Position numbers and translations under genes: made by a program. From Magnolia sinica (lineage: Eukaryota > Streptophyta > Magnoliopsida > Magnoliales > Magnoliaceae): a stretch of 64,000 bases of DNA. The notes beneath the pieces were generated by a model that saw nothing but the letters and a program-made list of their open reading frames with translations, made no database searches and was not told the origin of the DNA. Location of the stretch: assembly GCF_029962835.1 (NCBI RefSeq), contig NC_080582.1, positions 77,806,177 to 77,870,176 on the forward strand. The letters run 5' to 3'. Of this stretch, positions 1 to 11,911 are shown in pieces (position 1 is the first letter of the stretch; each line of letters opens with the position of its first letter).

Positions 1-205
1 ATCCTTGCGACAGATAGAATCCGTCGTAAACAATAAAAAATCCGTCGGTAAAATTCAAAAAATTAGTGGTCACTTGTAACATTAGCAACGGACAAAAATT
101 ATCCGTCGCTAATGTGATTAAGCGACGTACCTCAAATACGTAGATTTTTCAATGTTCAGAAATTAGCGACGGATTTGGTCCGTCGCTAAAATATCTGTGA
201 ATAAA
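1..205. mobile_element. CACTA-like subterminal repeat region
   Basis: The stretch holds several copies of CCGTCGCTAA, ACCGTC and their complements, including a palindrome around 163-190 made of GCGACGGATTT and its inverse. Arrays of this motif in both orientations are typical of subterminal regions of plant CACTA (Spm/En) elements. No CACTA terminus is visible, so the end may lie left of the window or be lost. The family call is by motif only. Confidence 0.45.
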
Positions 206-702
206 AAAGAATATTGATAAATTATTATTTTATTTTATTTTATTAATCTTACACTTGATAGTCATTCAAAAAATAATTCACACTAATATTTGATAAGAAT
301 CCTATTCACAAAATTGGTAACAACTCAATTCAATAAAAGAGGAAATGACCCAAGTGGCCCACTCCAAACAAAATTGACTTTTAACTCTCCCCCCCCCATA
401 CAAAAGAAATTACCCGAAACTTCAACTGTTGGCTATGCCTTGCCTTGAATTCCCTACTTGGTGTCTTCTCTTGTTCAACCTTCTTTTGAGCCCTTCCTAC
501 ATATATTACATGCAACCAGATTCAATCCAAGAAAAGACTAGTTTAGTCAAACCTTCATATATTACAAATAACTTGCTCAAATCCATGACAAGTGAATAGT
601 TTAATCAACTGAAACCATTTAACAAAATAAAAGATTAGAATTCATCCTAGCCATTAGAGGTTCAGGTAAGAGCATTTCTTAACTTCATAGCATTCACTGA
701 GA
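206..702. other. AT-rich intergenic stretch
   Basis: It holds short TTTTA repeats and a nine-C run near 391-399. No gene, RNA or element end is recognised. Confidence 0.5.
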
Positions 703-718
703 GAGCACAATACAGTTT
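703..718 (+). repeat. Left target-site duplication of the BRR2 retrocopy
   Basis: GAGCACAATACAGTTT occurs here and again at 2423-2438. The left copy runs directly into a T tract that is the poly-A tail of the inserted minus-strand cDNA. The last three T cannot be told apart from the tail, so the duplication is 13 to 16 bp. Confidence 0.85.
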
Positions 719-2422
719 TTTTTTTTTTTTTTTTTCACAATGAAAAATTATTCTCATCCAGAGGGAAAGAGTGAAAACAGTCATGTTCTAAAGCATCCAA
801 AGCAAACAGTAGCAACAGATAACTTTGGTCTATGGCTGCTAAACGGTAGAGTTTACGTTGTTCCTAGTGTTAAGTTACAATCATTGAGGAAAACAGAACG
901 CAACGTCAGAAACAGTGTTTACCTGATGCAAGGAAAAAAACCGCATATGGAAAGAGATAATACCAGAACATAAGTGCAAAATCAGCAGATAAACAAAGGC
1001 CCACTTTGTACATCAAGCATGCCCTCATCGCCCAGGATCAAAAGGCTGCATTGGCAATTGACTCACTCTCCCATCTCAATCACCTTCTGCTGCGTCTCTG
1101 ACATCAATTGTAAAACTGTATTCCTGGTCACATCCTAGATACGAATCACACATAAAATACAGCATATGTGACTTCTTTCCAACTTCTGCAGGAGCAGTGA
1201 AGTCAAGCTTGACTATTGCCCTCCGTTGCAGCGACACCCCTCTTTATCGCTAGCAGCTGCTGGCTTTTGCTGTCACCAACCACAAGCCACCACCCCTCTT
1301 CTTTGGCTTTCAGGTATCTGGGTGCATCAACTGGGTCCAACCTCTGAGCACCCCTCAAAGTCTCACTCAAGGTTGACTTGCAAGGTAACATTTTCCCCAG
1401 GCCTCACATCATCACTATCCAGCACCTCGTACACCATATCAATGTTAGGAAAGCGGTTGCAAAAGTGGATGATGTCCTGCAACTGTGACTCTGATATCTG
1501 GAGCAGCTCATGCCTTTCATCATTCTCCATCTCCATCAAATCAAAGACTGTTCCAGTACTCTTCCCTGGATTTTCTTCACACCTCTTCGCTAGCTCCCTT
1601 TTGAAGTGTGGAAGTTGCAGAAGAATGGAGTCACGCTCCCACATGCCTTGAATCACCATCTGACTCACTTCCATCGCGAGAAGAGCTAGATTGAGCAGAG
1701 AGCAGAACCTCTCTCTGATTGGCTGCTAGATTTCCTACCACTGTATGTCTCGAGAAGTGGGCTTGTAACAACACATTTGCCTTCTCATGCGGATCCGTGC
1801 ACTTGGGGTTTTCAACAGAAAACCTCTGGTGGTTGATCAATTTTCTTTTCAGCTCTTCCTCACCTGGTCGAATTGGAAGCTGAGCATATTCAGAAGCTGA
1901 AGCCAAAATTTCCAGAAGACCCTTCATCTTTGTTTTCAAAGTCAGTGATGAACTGAAGCGCTCGATGGTAGTGTAACTGATGTAATAGTATGATACAATC
2001 ATGCCAAGGTTCAGAGGAGAGAGATACATATCTTCTTCTATGGCCACGCATTTACTTGCTTCCAAATCACTTAGTGTTCTCAACGAGCTCGGAAAGGTGA
2101 TCCGAAAGATGCCTATGGCTGTCACCCAGGAGATTGTAGTAGTTTGGGTTTTGGGTAAGCCTCCGGTACATGAATGTCCATGTCAAGTAGTCTACAGCAT
2201 CTTGCTTGTTCTCAATAGTCCCAACAACAACTTCAGCATTCAAATTGTCATGCAGGAAGTGTTGTAGATGACTTTCAACAGGCAGTGCCTCATAGACAAA
2301 CTTCTTGTAGTACTCTTTACGGGGAGCATGACACAGGATGACACATTTCCCAGCATTGTCCAACAGAGGTCTGCTTGCATGACCCATCATCTGCAAAAGA
2401 TCAGTAATTGGATAATCAGTGT
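716..2422 (-). pseudogene. BRR2-like: Processed pseudogene of BRR2 (U5 snRNP 200-kDa helicase), 3' part
   Basis: Read on the minus strand, three frames together carry the C-terminal part of the spliceosomal DExH helicase BRR2. It starts inside [19 protein letters not shown], continues through the second winged-helix/Sec63 cassette ([40 protein letters not shown]) and ends in the Ig-like segment (KEEGWWLVVGD) with a stop at 1076-1078. About 330 bases of 3' UTR and a 20-base poly-A tail (T run 716-735) follow. Introns are absent. The frame is broken by one small deletion near 2080, loss of about 17 codons near 1695, a stop near 1377, and single-base insertions near 1350 and 1230. BRR2 unwinds U4/U6 during spliceosome activation, but this copy lacks the N-terminal helicase cassette and any evident promoter. 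It should be non-functional. Confidence 0.93.
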
Positions 2423-2438
2423 GAGCACAATACAGTTT
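2423..2438 (+). repeat. Right target-site duplication of the BRR2 retrocopy
   Basis: This is an exact copy of 703-718. It abuts the truncated 5' end of the cDNA. The target context AGTTT/GAAAA resembles the T-rich/A site cut by L1-type endonucleases. Confidence 0.85.
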
Positions 2439-3847
2439 GAAAAGATCTTTAGATGTTGGAATCAATACACAGCAGCGCAATACAATCTGCATTTAATGCA
2501 CTAGTGTCTAACAAAATGACCAAATGAAAGCGTAGGAACTGCGAAATTCCTATTTCCCAACAAGATACACCTGCATAATCAGAAGATAGCACTAACTTGT
2601 CAGTGCTTGTAACTGCTTTCATTTATTGTAACTGCTTTCATTTATGAAACTGCATCTCTATTACCCATTTGGTCCATGAAACCATACCCAAAAAAATATC
2701 TTTGATTCCCCCATCCATCCATTCAACCATCATACAATTATATTCATAAATACATACACGTAAATGTATCATACAATTATATACATATGCAGGGATGGAC
2801 TTGTTTCAGACCATTCATCCAATGCACTCTACCATTATTTGGCCACAAACCAAAAAACAAAAAAAAAAAAAAAAAAACTTTAGAGTGCGAATGGATCTAG
2901 TGATTGCCTTTTCTGGACAATCCTACCCATTCCCAACCATCTTATCAATGAACTTTTCATTCAAGATGAGCCATTGCTAGCCTGTCTTTAGTGTCCATTT
3001 ATACAAAACTGGTTAAACAGGATTGTCCAACCACTGATCTTGTTTTTTTAGAGGTCCATTCCCAATTGGACCTACTGAACATATGGTTAGGATATCATCT
3101 GCATATATGATGCATATGGTTAAGAAATAAAACTTTAGAGTGAGAATGGATCTGATTGAATAAAATATCAGAACAATAGAAAACAGATACGTTGGAATAA
3201 AATAAACCAAGGATGAATGAGATATGGGATCAATGTGATTTTTATGTGGTGGTCCATGAAATGTGTCCTAGACTTAACAGAGTTCAGATTGATCAATTGG
3301 ACTGTAATTAGGAGAACTCTAACTTATAGTGCTCTAAGAGCAATGGAGCATTTCTCCTGTATATAAACATACACATGTTTACATGCATGCATCATGCACA
3401 CGTGCGCACATCGGTTTTGCTAACGTCCACACATTTATGGGGATGTTAGCAATGTCCCCAATCCTTTTGAATGACATGTGAGACATCCAATCATCAATCG
3501 GGACAGTTTATTCAGTAGTACCACTAGGAACAAACCATGGTGCAAGAATCACGTCGATCTGATGATCCCAAGCTTTTGAATGGGGCCAATTTGTTACAAC
3601 TATTTGTTGTTTAAGGGCCATAGCTCACACGGTTAGAATCATTGAACCAAAGCGCTACTTTGGAATCATAAACAGTACAAAGTGAGATCTATATGATACA
3701 TGTTTCAAGTGATGACTGGACCTATTTTGTTTTACAAAATATTGACGGTTCATTTTCCGCACTACTGATCAGATGTTTATGATCATCTTGGTGCGACTTT
3801 TGAACTATGGCTTGCCCCAAGTTTTGTGAATGAAAAGACGGTTCAAA
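2439..3847. other. Intergenic stretch with old inverted-repeat material
   Basis: The region carries an 18-bp tandem motif (TGTAACTGCTTTCATTTA) near 2610-2645 and a long A run near 2850-2876. From about 3230 it holds decayed sequence of the kind seen in the short inverted-repeat elements (GGTCCATGAA, GACCACCAC). No gene is recognised. Confidence 0.4.
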
Positions 3848-4267
3848 TCAATGATAGGCATCCCACATAGGATTAAGAAGGTTTATGATTCCAAAACTTC
3901 TTAATCCTATGCCTTCAATTTTTTGGTACAGTCTTGGAGGTTCTGATCTTCTAGTAATGTATCCTAGTTCAATTCTTTCAAGTAGTGCTACATCATTGGA
4001 TGATGCCTTGCAGACCAGGCTGGGCTCAAGCCTGGATCCTTGGCTCTTGGGTTGGGCACGTCTCTTTTCCAACCAACAACGAAAGCTGAAATTCATCTTT
4101 GCATATAATAATAACAGAAACAAGGATGCAAACTATAAACAGGCAGTCAAAAACTTACTTAAGCATGGAATTCCATCTAGCCTTGTAAACTGCAGACAAT
4201 GATGTAATCATTTGCTCTTTCTCTTGCCACTGAGGACCACTAACAGCAAACTCCAACTTCACAATGC
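3848..4267 (-). CDS. Two 3'-terminal exons of an unidentified minus-strand gene
   Basis: Two segments can be joined by consensus splice sites without breaking the frame. Exon A (4267-4159, 109 nt) has an acceptor TCTCTCTAG/GC and donor CTTAA/GTAAGT, and encodes VKLEFAVSGPQWQEKEQMI and a further 15 residues. Exon B (4085-3848) has an acceptor AATTTCAG/CTTTC. It encodes WLEKRRAQPKSQGSRLEPSL, LLERIELGYITRRSEPPR and a tail ending LLNPMWDAYH before TGA. The phase (2 bases plus 1) matches across the junction. I do not recognise the family. The last 20 or so residues overlap a hairpin (3867-3910), so the native tail may differ. Upstream coding exons were not found, so the gene could be partial. Confidence 0.5.
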
Positions 4268-6607
4268 CTAGAGAGAAGTTCTCAAATGAAATTTATCATA
4301 GGGAATCTACTAACAGAGAAGAATCATAAGTTTTGCAGCAGGAAGGAAAATGAAAGTTGTAACATAGCAACTTGATCAGCAAAGAACAACAAAAATTGCA
4401 GAGGAGATTGACAAAAACTCAAACGATAAAATTAAGGATAAACAAGCTCCAAATAAAAGCAATACAAAGTATAGTTGGGAAAACAATACGGACAAAAGGA
4501 AACAGGTTTTATGGAGTTTGGCTCCAATCTCCAACGGAACAAACAAGTACCAATGGATCTTCTTTCTTTTTCTGACTTGAACAGAAGGAGGAGAAAACCA
4601 GTTTGAAATGGATCTCAATGTTCTATGTCACGAGAAAAGCTTCCTTTCCAGCAGATTGAAATGGAAACATACTATTTTGGTACTAAAGAGGGACACATCT
4701 TTGATTTTTGATAGTGTGAAGGGAATCCAGAGTAAGGTTTGCAAACATGAAGGTGTATGGTTGCTGTGACAGCTCTGGGAGCAGTAGGATGTTTTTAGAT
4801 AAATCACAGCTTCAATTAGCATACAAGTATTCCCTTTACATTACCCAATATAGTGGTAAAATCAAGTCCATTTTCCCAATTCCAAAGCATATCTTAAGCT
4901 AATAATTAAAATTTGAGATCATGATAAAATCAAGTCCATTTTCCCAAGTCCATTGTTCTTCTTGTTTCCTTCTAAATCTCCCTTGGTTCATAGATAATTT
5001 TTGAGATCATGATTCAGTTCAGGAATAGTCCAGTTGACCCTTTTAGTAGCTTGAAAGAATGATGGGCTAAAAAGCGTTAGGTTTTGCAACCAACGATATT
5101 TCCAATTACCTTAAACTAAGTACCATCACAGCTATTTAAGGATGAACTATTTCATAATAAACTAGGGGTGAAAAAGTCTAAGACATCTAGCTCTTGAGAG
5201 ACAACCAAGTCCATTTCTATTGTCACAATGGAATATCATATGAGTTTTAAGGTTTCAAATGCAACAGACTGAAACTAGACTGCTGAAGCATTAATAGATA
5301 CAAAGCCAAGATCAGAAACTTCAATACAAAGTGAAATAATGAAGACCAACTCAGATAAATGCATAGCCAATGCATGTTGATGTCTAGATGAGTATTCTGA
5401 AGTTGGCAGTGGTCAGTGTAAAAGGTAACTTTCTTTGTATGAATGAAGCAGAGGATGGCTTAGACTTCAGATGCGATGGTAAAATGTATACGAATCACAA
5501 ACGAGTAATGGCATATTATCTTTCAAGAAAAGAAATCTTAGCAAGTTTCAGCAATTAATGTTAAAACATTTTTTATTTTATTTTTGCCAAAACGGTGGCA
5601 ATTTTAGCCATGCTCTATTCCACAATTTGGGTGGGTCCACGATTGGCACCAATATGCACAGTGCCGGCACATAACAAAATGCAAAGAGACTCATTTCCAC
5701 ACACACACAAGCTATGTCATGTCCTCTTCATCTTTCAATTTCTAACAAGTCAGTTGTTAGTATGTAGAGAAGAGATTGCAGATTTGGTTTGATTACGGCA
5801 CCAGATTAATGTTGAAACATACTCCGAAATAAATAAATAAACATAATCACTCAAGCCTATACTCCGAAAACCGAAACAGTCTTGATCTTCTCAAAATGTA
5901 TACACCATTGAAAAACCTCTCAACCATCTAATGTTTTCCAACAAAAAATAAAAACCCGAGCCAAAAGAAACTCCAGTTAGATGAATATTAGACTATCGCC
6001 ATTCCCATTTCTCCTCTAGGATGAAACTGACATATCCCAAAAAGGAATGAAATAAGCCAAGAACTGAAGAACGCATTACATGAAAGAACCCTCGACCATC
6101 TGCAATTCCAAACAGCCAAGCTTCAAAGCAGAAAACCCAAACCCAGAACCCGATTTGCAAAAATCCAACATCCAGATATTACCCACCACTGCAAAGAGTA
6201 ATAAGCTAACATACCAAAAACCCAATTACAGAAAAACCCAAATTCCAAGTAAAAGAAACTCACTTCTGAAAACTACTGGTTTCACCAAAAAAGCAAAAAA
6301 AAAAAAAAACAAAAAAAAAATAAAATAAAATAAAAACAAACAAACAGTGATAACCAAACATCAAACACCTGTTCCCTGGAAAAAAAAAAAATTTGTAGAA
6401 AAACCCAATTCCAGAAAAATAAAGCAAACAAATATATATATATATATATCCGTAAAAAAGAAGTTATAAACTGTAAATCCTACACTCCAAAAAACCCAGA
6501 TATCAGAATCCAATAACCAACGCAATCGAATTTCAAACGAGAATCGAAAGATGGAAGGGAGCTACAACTAGGTTTTGGGGATCTAAATTAGATAAATGAG
6601 TACATAC
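4268..6607 (-). other. Probable intron(s) of the unidentified minus-strand gene
   Basis: AT-rich sequence lies between the proposed 5' UTR exon and the first recognised coding exon. It includes A-rich runs (6295-6345, 6380-6391) and an AT microsatellite at 6431-6449. A possible open segment near 4700-4800 on the minus strand reads ILLLPELSQQPYTFMF but has no convincing splice sites. Undetected exons are possible. Confidence 0.3.
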
Positions 6608-6720
6608 CTAGATTGAAGACCTCAGCTTGAAAAAGGCGAAAGGGAGGCCGTTTCCGACGAAGAACAGAACAGAAATGGAATTCAAAAGAGGGGGAAACGG
6701 AATTCGATAAAGGGTTTTAG
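6608..6720 (-). promoter_or_regulatory. Proposed 5' UTR exon and gene start, minus strand
   Basis: The minus strand here is a pyrimidine-rich leader (CCCTTTATCG...CTTCGTCGGAAACGG) that ends in CAATCTAG/GTATGTAC, a good splice donor at 6607. There is no ATG within it, so it would be a non-coding first exon. Its pairing with the coding exons at 4.2-3.8 kb is inferred from strand and distance only. Confidence 0.4.
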
Positions 6721-7020
6721 AAATCCCTCTTCGAAAATGAAATTTGCATTCAAATCCACACAATGTGTGTTTTACATCATTTAAATAATGTCATATGTTA
6801 TTATCCGTACATTTAAAGGAACATCTAATAGTTGTTTATAATTTTATTATATGGTAAAATTATCAATATTAACAATCTACAAGTGTAACCACTATTTGAA
6901 TGGTCTGGATAACCCTAAATCATTGCCACAAGTGATAAGAACAAATCACCACCATTTTACATTATATCCACAACTACGACCACTTACGTTTCCATTACGG
7001 ACGGGTTTGGGCAGTGATGC

Positions 7021-7445
7021 TGGTCGGTGCTCTGTGGGCCCCACTATGATGTATGTCTTATATCCACACCGTCCATCCATTTTGAGATATCATGTTAAGT
7101 CATGAGCCAAAGAATGAGGCAGATAAAAATTTGTAGTGGACCCCACCACAGAAAACAGCGGGAGAGTGATTCCCACCGTTGAAACTATCCTAAGGCCCAT
7201 CATAATGTTTATTTGAAATCCAACCTCTTCAAAAGTTAAAAAAGACATGAAATAAGGGAAAACACAAATATCAACTTGATCTAAAACTTTTGTGGCCTTT
7301 AAAAGTTTTTAACGGTGGGCTTCCCTGTCCCACTGTTTTCTTTGTTGGGGTCCACTGGAGCTGTGGATTTTACTCATTCTTTGGATATTGCAAATGGATG
7401 GAAGGTGTGGATATAAAACATACATCATGATGGAGCCCAGGGAAC
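7021..7445. mobile_element. Short inverted-repeat (MITE-like) element, copy 1
   Basis: The left end reads GGGCCCCACTATGATGTATG then CACACCGTCCATCCATTTT. The right end is the inverse (AAATGGATGGAAGGTGTGG, CATACATCATGATGGAGCCC). The middle carries the family landmarks CCCACCGTTGAAAC, AAACTTTTGTGGCC and GGGTCCACTGGAGC. No coding capacity is present. Confidence 0.75.
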
Positions 7446-7471
7446 TTGCTGACGTCACTTCAGTAGCTAGT

Positions 7472-7993
7472 CTTGCTGCTCCCCCTAACACCAGCCCGGT
7501 GGGTGGTGGTCGGTGCTCTGTGGGCCCCACCATAATGTATGTATTTCATCCTTTACATTCATCCATTTTTTAAAGATTATTTTAGAGATTTATTTCAAAA
7601 ATGAGAGGTATATAAATCTTAGGTGGACCACACCACATGAAAACAATAGTGATTAGATATCTATCATTAAAATCCTCCTAAGGCCCAATGTACTGTTTAT
7701 TTGACATCCAATCTGTTTATTAGGTCATACAGGCCTAGATGAAGGGGAAAAACAAAAATCATCTCGATCCAAAACTTTTATGGCCCCCAAAATGTTTTTA
7801 ATGGTTGACGCTCATTCAACACTGTTTCCTGTAATGTGGTCCATTTCAGATTGGGATATACCTCATTTTTGGTCTCATGCCATAAGATGATCTTTAAAAA
7901 TAGATGGACAGCATGGATGAAACACATACATCATGGTGGGGCCCATAGAGCACCGACCACCAGCCATTGGCTGGTGTAAGGGGGAGTAGCCAA
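7472..7993. mobile_element. MITE-like element, copy 2, with extended outer ends
   Basis: The core matches copy 1. Outside it both ends continue as inverted repeats: CTCCCCCTAACACCAGCC on the left against GGCTGGTGTAAGGGGGAG on the right, then GGTGGTCGGTGCTCTGTGGG against its inverse. This is the fullest example of the GGCTACTCCCC shell type. Confidence 0.8.
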
Positions 7994-8014
7994 ATCGTTT
8001 CCCTTATAAAGTGC

Positions 8015-8465
8015 TGGTGGGCCACGTAATCTTTGGATATGATTCATTTTTTGGATAATTCTTTAAAATGATCTCGAAAAATGGATGAACGGTGTAGGTT
8101 GATCCCAAAATTTCGATAAATCCAAAACTCAAGTGGACCATGCCACACGAAAGTGTGGAATAATGATTTCCACCGTTGATACCTTCTTTGGGCCCACAAT
8201 AATGTTTATTTTTCATCCAACCTGTTCATAATATAAAAAAGATATGACTGAAGAGAAAACACAAACATCAGCTTGATCCAAAACTTTTATGGCCTCCAAG
8301 AATTTTTCAATGGTAGAGGTTCAATCACACTATTTCCTATGGTGTGGTCCACTTGAGCTGTGGATATGCTTCCTTTTTGTTCTTTAAACCTAAAATTACC
8401 TGTTAACGTGGATAAACGGAATGGATAAAATAAATAAATAACGGTGGACCCCACAAAGTTTACTT
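8015..8465. mobile_element. MITE-like core copies, decayed
   Basis: It shows AAAATGGATGAACGGTG at the left, AAGTGGACCATGCCACACG and AAAACTTTTATGGCC in the middle, and GTGGATAAACGGAATGG near the right. The order suggests a rearranged or overlapped copy. Confidence 0.55.
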
Positions 8466-8634
8466 TGATAAAGGTAATGACTAACTCACCTAAATGTAGA
8501 GAGGTTTCCTTAAAACATTCATAATCATAAATTGGGCTTGCCTTAATGTGATTCACATATCCAACCGACTCATTATGTGTGTCCCACTTGGATGAGGGGC
8601 CAAATCAAGTTTTAGCCACATCCAAAACTCATGT

Positions 8635-8815
8635 GGGCCCCACCAAGTGCTTTTATATTTTTTATGATGTCTTCACATGGTTTTAGATGGTATGTCCCAC
8701 TTGAGTTTTGTATACGGATGATTTTTGAGATATCTCATAACTTAAAGGGGATACATCAAATGCACGGTGTTGGTGTTCGACACATCATGATGAGGCCCAC
8801 AAAACTTACTAACAT
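8635..8815. mobile_element. Short inverted-repeat element of the 21.1-kb type
   Basis: It contains GGGCCCCACCAAG at the left and CACATCATGATGAGGCCCAC at the right. The inner GATATCTCATAACTTAAAGG and ATCAAATGCACGGTGTTGG also occur in the element at 21.1 kb that hosts the copia insertion. Confidence 0.55.
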
Positions 8816-9049
8816 CAATTCTTAGGTTCTCGCAAGGTCAATAAGTTAGGTCACAAATTTGACAATAATATTTAGCCCATTTTATATGTATAGTCTATTC
8901 ACTCTATTTTATTGATCAATACCCTCAATTTGACTAGTTACTCGCCCTAATCAAGCTAGATACATGTGAGAAAGGTATTGGGAATACAAGATTAATCAAT
9001 AGTTTGAGTGAAATTTGATTTAAATATATGAAGCGATTTACTTTTCAAT

Positions 9050-10080
9050 TTCCATTTAAAAATTACATTTTTTTTCAAAATGTATTTTTTTTTTTTACTC
9101 TTAATTTTTCTTTGAAAACTTTTAACAAAATATCATTTTTATTATAAAATATTTCAAAAAATAAATTAAAATACAAATTCTGAATTTTTATTTTCAAAAT
9201 ATCTTAAATTTTCACAATTTTTAATTTTTTTTCCCAAAAATTCCAAAATGCAAATTTTTTTCTTCAAAAGCATCATGTTGTTTTCAACTTTTCAATTTTT
9301 TAAAAAAAATTATATATATTTTTTCAAAATCTTAGTGTTTTTATAAATAACTTTTTCTTTTAATTTCGAATTTTGAACATTTTCAATTATTTTTCGAAAT
9401 CACAAAATTTTTCAACTTATTTGCTTTTCATTTCAAAAAAGTTTGTTTTTTGATGAAGTATCGATTTTTTAATATCGTTTTATTTTAAAAATTTTAATTC
9501 TTTTTCACTTCTCCCTTTTTTTAAAAGCATTTTATTCGAACTTGTCAATTTTTATTGAACTTCACAATTTTATTTTATTTTTATTTTTCAAATTTCAAAC
9601 TCTCATTTTCTTTTTAAAAATATTTTCATTTTTCAACATTGTGAAAATTTTCACATTTTTTAAAATATTTTTAATTTTCTTTTTTAGGATATTATTTTTT
9701 CTCAAAATCAAATGCTATTTTTTTTTCAAATTTATCAACTTTATTAAATATTCTTTTTTGTTCCCACAAAATAGATTTTTATTAAATCACGATTTTTATT
9801 TTTTCAAAATCTAATTTTTTTTTCCTAAACATTGTTAAAATTTTTAAACTTCTCAATATTCTTTTTCATGTAATATTACAAATCATTTAAATATTAGTTT
9901 TAAATTAAAAAATAAAAAAATTCCACTCATTTGATATAAAAATAAAATAATTTTTTTTTTTTGCATTCAATCAATTGTTAAAAAATAATCTTAGATACAA
10001 ATATGTACAATTAAACCATTGAAATTCTATTAAAAACAATTATTAGACTACAAAAAAACTTAATTTTCCACCATATTCTA
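9050..10080. repeat. T-rich low-complexity tract followed by A-rich tract
   Basis: For about 800 bases the plus strand is mostly T, with a recurring TTTTTCAAAAT-like motif and few G. From about 9900 it turns A-rich. Apparent open frames here are poly-Phe/Lys artefacts. Confidence 0.8.
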
Positions 10081-10099
10081 AAAAAAAATGTAAAACAAT

Positions 10100-10320
10100 A
10101 ATGTTAAGGCAAAAGTCCTTTTACGACGGACAATGATCCGTCGCAGAAGAAACTGAAAAGCACGCCATTTAGTATTTTGGGCGGGAATTTGCAACTGTTT
10201 ATTTTCCGTCGCCAAATCAAAATTTGTGACGGATTTCGTCCGTTGCCTAGTTACGACAGACAAAAAACCGTCATAAATCAGATTTTAGCGACAGATTTTG
10301 GTCCCTCGCTAAGTGGCTAA
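10100..10320. mobile_element. CACTA-like subterminal repeat region
   Basis: It carries ACGACGGACAATGATCCGTC, GTGACGGATTTCGTCCG and TTAGCGACAGATTTTGGTCC, so it is the same motif array as at 1-205. No terminal CACTA is seen nearby. It may be a remnant or part of the same disrupted element. Confidence 0.45.
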
Positions 10321-11214
10321 ATCTAAAATAATCAAATAATTAAAATTATATGTTTATGTAAATTTAATTATCAAGATTTAGATTTTCTTTTTAAGATCTT
10401 GAAATTGAATGTCAAATAATTAATCGGGGTGGCTTACTGGATGATTGGATCATCCAGATTCTTGAGGTATTATCATGTTTTGCCTCTAAACATTGGATGA
10501 ATGGTGTAGATCTAGACGCACATACATCGATTGCCCGTCTCGACCTTCTACACCAAGTGATATCAACACTTGCACAGAAATATGAGCTTTCCTTATTAAA
10601 AACTTTTAGATCTGACTAGTGTTGCCCATCCGATGGTTAGATTGATTTAAAAATTATGACCCTTGTATATTTTGGCCTTAAGGATGATATGATCCGCACA
10701 GATCTATCTTAACATAATTAGATTCCATCCATTTAATTTATTCTTCAAATATTACTAATTAGATCGAAATCATAAAAACATCATTTTATTAAAATTGACT
10801 CTACATACCTATACAACACTATCCATTGTATAGATCAAGAAGAAATTAACAACACAATAAAAAGATCTAACGATTAGAACTTACCTAATCGAGCCTTCTT
10901 AGAATATCTTCTTCCTTTTACTTTAGGGCTTCATGAACACATCCTCTTTTATCTTGAAATTGAATTTTTTTAAAGAAAATTCTGATGAACACATCCTCCA
11001 TTATCCTGAATTTGAATTTTTTTATAATATTTAGTAAAAAATTTATTATTACTACTTCAAGAATCGATCCTTAAACCTCTCTCTCAATTAAGAATTTCAC
11101 TACCAACTAAACTATTAACTTATTTTTATTTTTTATTTAAAAATAAAATCTTTAAATACTTAATTTAGTTTTTTTTATGATGTACCAAAATTTAGGGTTG
11201 TTACAGTTCCCCAA
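10321..11214. other. AT-rich intergenic stretch
   Basis: No gene or element is recognised. Near 11000-11200 there is A/T-rich sequence followed by AATTTAGGGTTGTTACAG, which could be an old LTR-element border but has no partner. Confidence 0.4.
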
Positions 11215-11470
11215 AATAGTTTTACTTGGTGTGGCCAACATTAATCACAGATGGGTCAAATTATGTACTTTATCTACGCCACATATCCATTTTTACATAT
11301 CACTTTAGGTCTTTATACAAAAAATGACGAGGATATAAAAATCAGGTGGACCACACCACAGGAAAAAGTAGTGATTAAACGTTCACCATTAAAAACCTTC
11401 TAAGGCCCATTGTAATGTTTATTTGACATACAACCTATTGATTAGGTCATGCAGATCGGGATGAAGGGAA
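11215..11470. mobile_element. Partial MITE-like element
   Basis: It holds the core landmarks AGGTGGACCACACCACAGG, AAGGCCCATTGTAATG and AGGTCATGCAGATCGGG. The right half is missing, replaced by the next copy after an A run. Confidence 0.6.
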
Positions 11471-11480
11471 AAAAAAAAAG

Positions 11481-11911
11481 GGTCCACCGTGATATTTATA
11501 AGAAATCCAACCCGTTCATCCATTTTTCGAGCTCATTTTAGGATATGCGATAAAAAAAAATTAGGATAATCCAAAACTCAACTGGGCTATACAAGATGAA
11601 ACAGTGGGAAAAGAAATTGCTACTGTTGAAACCTTCCTAAGCTCCACCTTGATGTTTATATGCCATCCGAACCGCTTATAAGGTTAATTTTACTGGGATG
11701 AAGTGAAAGCACCGTAAGCTTACAACACCGATACAAAACTTTTGTGACCATATAAATATTTCAACGGTGAAAACTAAATCCCCACTTTTTCATCTCTTGT
11801 GGCCCATTTGAGTTTTGGATCCACCTTATTTTTTCTCACGTGTCATGAAATGAGATCAAAAATGGATGGATGGGTTTAATTTCTGACAAACATTGCAGTG
11901 GGCCTCACCAA
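11481..11911. mobile_element. MITE-like element, GCAGGAA-shell type
   Basis: The left GGTCCACCGTGATATTTATA, AACCCGTTCATCCATTTTTC and right AAAAATGGATGGATGGG, ACATTGCAGTGGGCC are inverted. After the right end comes CCGCAGGAACTTATGCGGAA, the outer module shared with copies at 42.6 and 43.1 kb. Confidence 0.7.

Noticed and set aside
9542-9814. Open frame of about 90 codons rich in Phe, Lys and Ile
   Set aside because: It is produced by the T-rich tract; the composition is entirely explained by the base bias.
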